Shown: positions 56,472 through 64,000 of the stretch, piece after piece
How the letters are laid out: each line of letters starts with the position of its first letter
Numbering within the stretch: position 1 is the stretch's first letter
From: Gautieria morchelliformis
Taxonomy: Eukaryota; Basidiomycota; Agaricomycetes; Gomphales; Gomphaceae
Direction of reading: 5' to 3'
Length of the DNA stretch: 64,000 bases
Assembly: GCA_015179125.1 (NCBI GenBank)
Contig: WHVA01000254.1
Span: 1 to 64,000, forward strand
Position numbers and translations under genes: made by a program
The notes under the pieces: generated by a model
Told to the model about the DNA's origin: nothing
Seen by the model: the letters and a program-made list of their open reading frames with translations, nothing else
Databases searched by the model: none

Positions 56472-59400
56472 GTGAGCATATCGCACAACTTCCCACAACT
56501 AACCAGACCCACTATGTCGACTCGAACCGGCCGAACGTACCAACGGGCAACGTGCCCGCAGCGCGCTGCCAGCATGCATGCGGTACGTACACTTGATACC
56601 ACTCACGGTGAACGCCTGACGGTGTTCCATGAGGCACTGAGTAGACGACAGGGGGACAGATGGGGTACAATGCACCCGCCGTCCCAGGCGTCGCTACAAA
56701 CGACCAGTCGCGAGGGATCTATGCCCTCAGCAGACACCCTCAATGAGGTTAGGGCGGAGGAGGTACCACTTCCCCCCTCCGTCTCAGACGTGCTCTCGAC
56801 TGCTGAGCACGTCGACGCTCCCTCGGGCCTTCATATGGCCGAGGTGGAAGCCGTGGATGCTCCTGGGAGCGCTGAGCGCAACCCAGTAGGAGCCGCACCC
56901 AGCAGTAACACTGGCGTTGCCCCTCCCAATGATGGGGAGTATACCCCCATTAGGTGGGAGGACTTCGATGGCTCTGAACACCCATACGGTCGCATGCCGA
57001 CTGGTTGGGGAGGAACCAAGCCTAGTAACGACATGAGACAGCCAACGCGTACTAGTCGTGAAATACACGAACAGGATGCAGATACGCATAGCTCTTATAT
57101 GGAATTCATGGCGAATATACTGCATGGCCTAGACAACGACGTACAGAATGAGCTATACGCTCGAGCGGAGAGATACAAGCACCTTAAACGCACAACGGAC
57201 ATAGAATCCTGCACTACTCATAGCGCAATCTCTCCCTACGTGCCCGCCCGGCCGTCCTACGCCGCGAGCACGCCGCCCGTAGCAGAATCCTCCTATACGA
57301 AAGACGCACGTCAGAAAGGGAGTGGCGTTACCCCCTCTGAGACAATCGATGAACACACCGATGAGCACGAATCTGTAGAGAAGCCTCAGATCTCACTGCA
57401 GTCAATCAAAAGTCTCACCTTGAGCGACACTAGCTCAACAGACGAAGCCACCGTGAACGCCAAAGTACCGTATAAGCGCACTAGATCGTCCGAATTGCCG
57501 GACATCATAAGGCTGCGAGGCATAATGCCAGGAGGGAATGTTATGAAGCCCAGCATCCCGTGCGAGATTCATAAGGTGGCGGATCAGGCTCCTCCCATGA
57601 GCTACTTCGCAAGAAACATAGCGCCGGCTGGGCAGCCAGACCCAGACGGATCTGATTCGTCTGACTCAAGCTCATCCAGTAGTAGCGCAAGAACGCTCCA
57701 CGCTGCTAACTGTCCTGAAAGGAAAAATGACGACCGTGAGCAGCGGAGGTCCAAGAAGGACACGGTGACCAGAGTGAAGATTGATACACCCACCACTTAT
57801 GATGGCACACCGGACTTTGATGCCTTTGAGCGTTGGTCATATGCCGTAAACATTTGGTTTGAGATCACCGGTTTCCCTAAGAAACATTGTGTCAAACAGA
57901 TGCTTGCCTTCATGTCAGGAAAGGCGCAACAGTATTTTATGATATTTATCGCGCCTGATATTAAGCACTGGACCGTCGAATCCGTTGGACATGGCCTGTT
58001 CAACTACTGCTTTCCTCCTGCCTTTAGAAGGCAGATGAGGACTCGTTTCAACGAACTTGTTCAAGGAAAGCGCACCGTAAAGGAATACCTCCGCCTACTA
58101 CGATCAATGGCGGCACGACTGCCTGACATCACCGAATTCCAGCTGATACAGCGGTTCTGGGATGGTGTACAGTCTTACTTACGACTGATATGGACTGAGA
58201 ATGGGTTTACCCCCGAGGTCTCCACGTTAGATGACCTAGAACTGTCAGCAGAGCGATATGAGAATGCGGAAACCTTACGACTGTATGAACTAAGTCGGGC
58301 CGGCAAGGACGTCCAAGCGTCCACAACGACGCATGCAGATCGAACGACAGTGACAGGAAGGACGCGCTCGATTCAGAGGCTGAATAGAACTGCGAATAAG
58401 CTGCCACTCACCATACGGAGCAACCGCTGGCGTGGCCCTAAGCAGTCAGCAACCACTGACAGTACGCGTCCCACTTCTGCAGTAACACAGCCAAATCCGC
58501 ATACTCCTCGCGCTACCATACAATGGCCTCAGATGACGCCAGAAAAACGTGATGAACTACGTGCAAATAATCAATGTTTCATCTGTGAACAAAAAGGGCA
58601 CTTATCTCGAGATTGTCCTCGCCGCTCTACAGTAAGGCCTCCTGGCATCCAGGCAGCAGTCGTGAACTTTGCTAAGCTGCAGGAAGCGTCAGATACGGCC
58701 CATAGCCAAATGGCGCTGCAGCTGAACTGCATGGAGCTGGACTCACCGATGGACAGTACAGCGGCTACCGGTACCGCTGATAGTAGCGGTTTTCCGCCAG
58801 AAGTCACCCCTGAGAATGCAGGCAATGAGTCAGATGTCGATTCTGAAGAAGAATTCTTACAATCGGTCCGCGCAAATGATTTCGCGCAATGCTTCTACGA
58901 CGACCTTTGTTTGGGTATTTCTAACGCCATGCCACATGATGGCATAGAAAACCCTGACGAACAAGACTGGCCAAAGAGATATAACGCAATCCCGCTAACC
59001 AATGACATCGATGAGAAATCAGTACTCATCATCGATAGATTCTTGAGACGGACGTACTGCGTTCAAATTGGCCACATATTCAAACCTGAATTTTATTATG
59101 TACAGTGGATGCACCTTCATAATAACACCACTCACCCATACATGTTCCCCAATTCATTAGACGCGCTCTGGTTGGAACGAGCTGACGACCGTCGCAATGA
59201 ACCAGAAGAGATGGCCAGGAAAGCCTGGATGGGTCTCACCAACCCTGGTGAAGACCTAGCCGATGCGTCAGAAGAAAACGCATGGGCAGAACGATGCGAG
59301 TCCCCAGGATACGACTCACCATCGTCCCCTGACCATATATCCTGCGACACGATAGGCACATCTGTAACAAAAAAGAAGTGGGCTCATCAGAAGCCAGAAA

Positions 59401-59975
59401 CTGAAGTCTACCCAGATAGTATGCGCACCTTAGAGTGTAACACATCGAAACCTAAGGATTTTCAGCGACTAGTCCCAAAATCCATTATAGTAGAATGCAA
59501 CTTATCTGGAAAGGCCGTCCGTGCGCTGCTCGACAGTGGATCCCTATCCGACTTCATCTCTACAACTGTCGTAGATCAACTCAGGCTGCCGGTGCAACAC
59601 CTGGCAAAGCCGATCCCATGCCAAATGGCCGCATCAGGATCTAAAACCATGATCACGAGCTGCGTAGAAACTGAATTCACGTACCAGAGTATTCACGAAC
59701 ATCGTCGTTTCGACGTCATCAACCTAGAAAATCACGATGTCATTCTTGGTACCCCTTTCTTGTGGCAACACAAGATCCTCCTCGGATTTAATCCCTCCAA
59801 GGTAGTGATAGGTAGCGATGCGGCGGCTCCCATAAATGGTGCAGATGTTGCTAAAATCTCTTCGATGGCCATGGACTTTGTAGAAGATGAGCTAGAAAAG
59901 CTGCGCGAGCAGCTGAGGCAAGAAGCGGCTGATCTCTGCACCCCTGCAGAAGACACGCCACTCCCGCCGCTATGA
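56472..59975 (+). CDS. Element E gag-protease polyprotein
   Basis: The frame is open for 1,167 codons. Methionines at 56,472 and 56,514 are both possible starts; the second gives MSTRTGRTYQ. The first 430 residues are acidic, Ser/Thr-rich and disordered. The capsid domain spans about 57,780-58,270 (TPTTYDGTPDFDAFERW, then KGRTVKEYL-like). The knuckle CFICEQKGHLSRDCP lies at about 58,580. A retropepsin site ALLDSGSLSDFISTTVV lies at about 59,525, with VILGTPFLW later. It forms the particle and processes it. Gag and protease share one frame. The length is well above the usual gypsy gag because of the N-terminal extension. Confidence 0.9.
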   Translation: MSISHNFPQLTRPTMSTRTGRTYQRATCPQRAASMHAVRTLDTTHGERLTVFHEALSRRQGDRWGTMHPPSQASLQTTSREGSMPSADTLNEVRAEEVPLPPSVSDVLSTAEHVDAPSGLHMAEVEAVDAPGSAERNPVGAAPSSNTGVAPPNDGEYTPIRWEDFDGSEHPYGRMPTGWGGTKPSNDMRQPTRTSREIHEQDADTHSSYMEFMANILHGLDNDVQNELYARAERYKHLKRTTDIESCTTHSAISPYVPARPSYAASTPPVAESSYTKDARQKGSGVTPSETIDEHTDEHESVEKPQISLQSIKSLTLSDTSSTDEATVNAKVPYKRTRSSELPDIIRLRGIMPGGNVMKPSIPCEIHKVADQAPPMSYFARNIAPAGQPDPDGSDSSDSSSSSSSARTLHAANCPERKNDDREQRRSKKDTVTRVKIDTPTTYDGTPDFDAFERWSYAVNIWFEITGFPKKHCVKQMLAFMSGKAQQYFMIFIAPDIKHWTVESVGHGLFNYCFPPAFRRQMRTRFNELVQGKRTVKEYLRLLRSMAARLPDITEFQLIQRFWDGVQSYLRLIWTENGFTPEVSTLDDLELSAERYENAETLRLYELSRAGKDVQASTTTHADRTTVTGRTRSIQRLNRTANKLPLTIRSNRWRGPKQSATTDSTRPTSAVTQPNPHTPRATIQWPQMTPEKRDELRANNQCFICEQKGHLSRDCPRRSTVRPPGIQAAVVNFAKLQEASDTAHSQMALQLNCMELDSPMDSTAATGTADSSGFPPEVTPENAGNESDVDSEEEFLQSVRANDFAQCFYDDLCLGISNAMPHDGIENPDEQDWPKRYNAIPLTNDIDEKSVLIIDRFLRRTYCVQIGHIFKPEFYYVQWMHLHNNTTHPYMFPNSLDALWLERADDRRNEPEEMARKAWMGLTNPGEDLADASEENAWAERCESPGYDSPSSPDHISCDTIGTSVTKKKWAHQKPETEVYPDSMRTLECNTSKPKDFQRLVPKSIIVECNLSGKAVRALLDSGSLSDFISTTVVDQLRLPVQHLAKPIPCQMAASGSKTMITSCVETEFTYQSIHEHRRFDVINLENHDVILGTPFLWQHKILLGFNPSKVVIGSDAAAPINGADVAKISSMAMDFVEDELEKLREQLRQEAADLCTPAEDTPLPPL

Positions 59976-60050
59976 GCAATCAATCATAAGATTCATATAA
60001 TAGATGAATCTAAAAAATACTCTTACCGGCCATCCAAATGCCCTGAGGCC

Positions 60051-61715
60051 ATGAAAGATCAATGGCGTGCAAAAAGAGACAAATATCTCAAGACCGGACG
60101 TTGGCAATACCACGTCGGCCACAACGCTATACCTATGATGATGGTTAGCAAAAAGCCCGCTGCCGATGGCACTCCACGCCTACGCACCGTCTTCGACGAG
60201 CGTGAACGCAATGCGAACACAAAGAAAATGGCGAGTCCTATCCCAGATCAGCAAAATATACTGATGAACGTAAGCCGACGACGTTACCGTTCACTCATCG
60301 ACTGCAGGGATGCGTTCGAATCTGTGCGTGTTGAACCCGATGACGTGTGGAAAACTCTGTTCAACACACCGGATGGAACGATGGTCAGCCTGGTGATGCA
60401 GCAGGGAGATTGCAACGCACCTACGACCTTCCAAACACTGATGACCCACATTTTCGCACCATACATCGGTGTATGCTTCGATGTCTACCTGGACGACATT
60501 GCGGTGTACTCAGACACAATTGAGGAACACATGGAACACTGCCGCCTTGCAATGCACCTACTGCGCGAAGCTAAAATCTATTTAGCCGGCGTGCACAAAC
60601 TTCAGTTTTTTGCTAGACAACTGGACATACTAGGGCATGTCATAGATGACAAGGGTATCGTCATGGATCCCCACAAAGTAGACCAAATTGCAAACTGGAA
60701 GACACCTACAAATAAAGCGCTTCTAGCTCAATTCGTTGGCATCGCCGGTTATCTCTCAGATAACTTCCCTGGGCTACGGCTCAGCAGCTCTGTGCTGAGC
60801 ACGCTCACCAGTGCAACTAGGGTTTGGAGGTGGGGCCCTACAGAACAACGAGCTTTTGAGGAAATCAAATCCTCCATACAGAAGTACTGGGACTTACATC
60901 GATTACCGATCGACTACAAAGCCGATCCCGTTGAGAACCCAGTGAGTCTGACTATAGACGCAAGTCAGACTGGGGGAGGAGGAATAGTGACACAAGGCAA
61001 ACCTCCGAACGTCAACATCATCGCGTTCTGGTCAGGAAAATTCAATTCAGCACAGCAAAACTACCCTGTGCACGAAAGGGAATTACTTGCCATGGTTGAA
61101 TCCCTTAAGCGCTACAGATACCTATTGCTAGGCATCCGCTTCGATATCTATATGGATCACAAGCCGATTGAATTCCTCATGAAGCAGAAAAACCTGTCAG
61201 CGCACCAACAACGCTGGATAGATATGCTAAGTGACTTTACCTTTGAGATCAAATATATCCCGGGCCCCACCAACATATTCGCGGACGCGTTGTCACGCAT
61301 GTACAGCAACGAGAGCTTGGGAATCGTCAGGGCCGACTCAGAATATATCCACGAGAACGACGCACCAGAGATCCCTACATCGCTGCAAAGCCTCTCTCGT
61401 CCTCTCCTCACAGGAGCTGAGGCGAAGGGTGAGGTAGACCTGCAAATAGCAGCACTGACTAGAGCAGGGCGTGCCAAAAACGGCCTGCCAGTCTCCAACC
61501 AAGCTCCAGAGGAGCAGCCGGTAAGGGCAAGCACGCGCATAAGAACTGCACGTGCCACTCGCCTGGACGACCGCTCTGCCAGAGGGGTTGCCGTCCTGCC
61601 TATCAGCGAAGAGGCCCACGCGGCACTGCTGAAAGTACGACAACACAATAAGAAAAAAATCGAAGAAAATGACAAAGAAGTCACCTCAGCAAGTGTTCCG
61701 CGACAAGGGCCCTGA
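60051..61715 (+). CDS. Element E reverse transcriptase and RNase H
   Basis: The frame is open for 554 codons. RT motifs are TVFDERERNANTKKM, SLIDCRDAFESVRVEP (first Asp), QQGDCNAPTTFQTLM and the catalytic YLDDIAVYS (about 60,487). RNase H has LTIDASQTGGGGIV (Asp), HERELLAMVESL (Glu), MDHKPIEFL (Asp) and ADALSRM. A charged linker of about 130 residues leads to the integrase. All catalytic residues are seen. Confidence 0.9.
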   Translation: MKDQWRAKRDKYLKTGRWQYHVGHNAIPMMMVSKKPAADGTPRLRTVFDERERNANTKKMASPIPDQQNILMNVSRRRYRSLIDCRDAFESVRVEPDDVWKTLFNTPDGTMVSLVMQQGDCNAPTTFQTLMTHIFAPYIGVCFDVYLDDIAVYSDTIEEHMEHCRLAMHLLREAKIYLAGVHKLQFFARQLDILGHVIDDKGIVMDPHKVDQIANWKTPTNKALLAQFVGIAGYLSDNFPGLRLSSSVLSTLTSATRVWRWGPTEQRAFEEIKSSIQKYWDLHRLPIDYKADPVENPVSLTIDASQTGGGGIVTQGKPPNVNIIAFWSGKFNSAQQNYPVHERELLAMVESLKRYRYLLLGIRFDIYMDHKPIEFLMKQKNLSAHQQRWIDMLSDFTFEIKYIPGPTNIFADALSRMYSNESLGIVRADSEYIHENDAPEIPTSLQSLSRPLLTGAEAKGEVDLQIAALTRAGRAKNGLPVSNQAPEEQPVRASTRIRTARATRLDDRSARGVAVLPISEEAHAALLKVRQHNKKKIEENDKEVTSASVPRQGP

Positions 61716-64000
61716 GCCACCCCACGCAGTAATAACAGAGCGAGCCGCTCACACCATGGTAGACGACCAAGACGCGATGAGTCCTCTAAGAGAGGAGTCC
61801 GACGAACCCCTACCAGACTTGTTACCGATAGCAGGAGACGATGAACAATACGCACCGCCTCCCTTTTCCGAGGTTGTATCGATGATGCACCCATCCCTGA
61901 AGTTCCCGGACTGTCTTAGGAACCTATATAGTGAGGATAAATTCTTCAGTAAGATGCAGAAGGAGCCCGATGCGTACAACAACTTCAGTGTACGCGACGG
62001 CCTGTATTACCTGACTGAGCACGGTTTGGAGCTCCTATGCATACCCGATGGACTGACCAATGGAGAATCCATCAGGGAAGTCCTGATCTCCCACGCACAC
62101 TCGATGTTAGTGCATCTGGGAGGGCGAAAGACTTTTAATTACCTCAGAAGCAACGCGTGGTGGCCGGGCATGCACCAGGACGTGACAGACTACTGCGCCG
62201 CCTGCCACACATGTGCAACGGGGAAATAGCGCAACCAGAAACCGCTGGGGAAACTTAAGTCGCTCCCTGTCCCATTCCGCAGATGGCAGCAGGTCGGCGT
62301 CGATTTTGTCGGTCCTTTGCCTGGATCGCGCAACCGACTAGGTGAGTTCGACATGATCTACGTTGTAATAGATCATCTTTCATCAATGGTACACTTGTTA
62401 CCCTCGAAAAGCACATACCGAGCACGAGATATTGCCGAGATGATCTTTGACAGCATTTACAAGCTGCATGGAATACCTGAAATCATCGTCAGCGACAGAG
62501 ACTTGCTGTTCATGAGCGGTTTTTGGGAACACCTACACCGCCTCACTAACAGCGAGCTCCGCATGTCTACTGCGTACCATCCACAGACAGACGGCGCCAC
62601 CGAGCGAGCGAATCGCACAGTAACACAAAAGCTCCGTCTTGCCGTATCACCCGATCAAAAGGACTGGGTGCAAAAGCTGCCTATGATAGAATACGCGTTT
62701 AACAGTGCACGATCCAACATCACTGGGTACTCACCTTTCTTCCTGAACTACGGAAGTGTCCCTGCACCCATGCTGTGGAACATGGCGCAAGACGCGATAC
62801 CTGGCGTACGCACCTTCATTACGCGCCTCTGGGATGCTCTGATATCAGCACATGATGCAATACTAGTACAGCAAGTGAAACAGACTTACTACGCGAACAA
62901 TCGCCGCAGCAAGGCCCCATTCGCTGTTGGCGACCTAGTGTATTTATCAACGGAGAACCTATCCCTACCTAAGGGGCGCGCACGCAAACTTGTCCCGAAG
63001 TATGTCGGACCATACCGCATCACGAAGGAAGTAACGTCTAAAACAACATATCAGCTGGCTCTACCATCTGACTTACTCAGCCGTGGAATACACCCTGTAT
63101 TCCACGCGAGCCTACTGCGCGTTCACTTGGCAAATGACGACCGACGTTTTCCCGGCCGATCGATCAATCAAGTAACTAGCTTAGACAATGCACCAGCTGA
63201 ATTCCTTGTAAAGGCAATCCTGTCTCACTTCGGACGGGGCCGAGCAGCTTGGTTCGAGATCGAATGGCAGTCTGGGGATCGGACCTGGTTACACTATGGC
63301 GCTGTGAAACATCTGTCAGCACTAGACGCATACCTGGAAAACAACGGTATTGATCAGATAGATGATATGATAAGTGGTTCAGGAAACCCACCCTCAGACG
63401 TGCAAATACAGGCTGATGTCCCTGAAACATTCGTTGCCTCTCCGACCGATTCAGTGGACCTACAAGCAAACATAATAGACACGCACGGGGAATTACATAT
63501 AAACTCACCAAGGATGAGTTCAACCCCCCCAACACGCACCCCCTCCAGACAGATGCATTCTGCTGAAGAGGCCTTCACGTTGGGAGTCTATTATCAATAC
63601 CTCTATAAACTTACCGAGAACGCAAACTACGGTGCCCCACACCCTGGTGATGCTCCCGATGGGTTTGAGGAATGGGCAACGAATCATAAAAAACCCCGGA
63701 ATGCTGAGGAAGCTAGAGTTCGCATTCAGCATCCTCCTGCCGAGATCTTGGACGCTCACCGCAACGTGCAGCTCCCAACTGCTCACGTATCCCATCCTTA
63801 CGCCGGCGTGCACGGGCCCTACCCAGCTGGGAATCCTTACCCCGGGCATCCAGCGTACGCACCGATTCCTGCGCCTGCCACCGGCTTGATGTCAATGGAC
63901 GATAACATGGCGCTGATGCAGAAAATCCATGACTTCGATCGCGGAAATGGCCATGGCAGCGCAAAGACCTACAGAGGTGGCCGAGGAGGGCGAGGAGGTT
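61669..64000 (+). pseudogene. Element E integrase with Pro/Gly tail
   Basis: HHCC zinc region (HAHSMLVHLGGRKTFNYL ... CAACHTC), DDE core with VDFVGPLPG, SDRDLLFMSGFW and YHPQTDGATERANR, a GPY-type module (KLVPKYVGPYRI) and a chromodomain-like part (IEWQSGDRTWLH). A Pro/His/Tyr-rich tail follows and ends at the window edge in RGGRGGRGG, like the RGG box of element D. Not open as one frame. Confidence 0.85.

Larger units (their letters stand above)
56191..64000 (+). mobile_element. Ty3/gypsy element E, nearly complete, runs off the right edge
   Basis: A 5' LTR of 222 bp (56,191-56,412) starts TGTAAGGAACC and ends ATCTTACA. Gag-protease, RT-RNase H and integrase follow in order, and the integrase tail is still open at base 64,000. 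The 3' LTR and target duplication are outside. It is the best preserved element here, with one or two breaks visible, so it is probably recent; LTR comparison is not possible in this window. Integrase and LTR start are related to element D. Confidence 0.92.

Overview
The window looks like repeat-rich DNA of a filamentous fungus, most likely an agaricomycete (Basidiomycota). The basis is Ty3/gypsy elements whose integrase carries a chromodomain-like tail, a Tad1-like LINE, short GT-AG introns of about 50-80 nt, and remnants of host genes of basidiomycete type (a protein kinase, a forkhead-like gene, a UPF0415-like gene). No species can be named from the sequence alone. At least three quarters of the window is transposable-element DNA. 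No rRNA gene, CRISPR array or bacterial-type operon was seen.

Layout. (1) 1-29,715 is a stack of insertions. An old Ty1/copia element (5,475-29,715) is the base layer. A minus-strand Tad1-like LINE (1-5,474) sits in its 5' LTR and itself carries a 735-bp LTR-like insert. Inside the copia body lie two copies of one gypsy family (5,596-11,749 and 13,356-24,273). These in turn carry two short non-autonomous LTR elements (6,419-8,747 and 9,301-11,344) and two solo LTRs (18,034-18,523 and 20,950-22,223). A further solo-LTR complex (24,434-27,114) splits the copia reverse transcriptase from its RNase H. Six of these insertions show matching 4- or 5-bp target duplications. The copia 3' LTR (27,818-29,715) holds 17 TGACTCA motifs, CCAAT boxes and a TATA box. 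(2) 29,716-44,222 is the host-like part, mostly decayed: a truncated UPF0415-like gene, a kinase pseudogene, one possibly intact forkhead-like gene (34,152-34,873), a Helitron-like remnant, a degenerate coiled-coil gene, two inverted copies of a membrane-protein pseudogene, a duplicated tRNA-like module and an old LINE fragment. (3) 44,223-51,585 holds a copia gag piece and parts of two more gypsy elements joined by a solo-type LTR that lacks a target duplication. (4) 51,585-53,314 is a foldback-like structure: two arms of tandem ~130-165-bp units in opposite orientation around a 105-bp loop. (5) 53,828-55,815 is an inverted, diverged copy of 35,120-36,445. (6) 56,191-64,000 is the youngest-looking large gypsy element; it runs off the right edge.

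Most interesting: the foldback array; a third ORF lying after pol in one gypsy family and present in two copies; the bZIP-site-packed LTR; a C2H2 zinc-finger ORF inside a non-autonomous LTR element; and RGG-rich tails on two integrase polyproteins. LTR elements are described only as fossils, by family, parts, ends and rough age.
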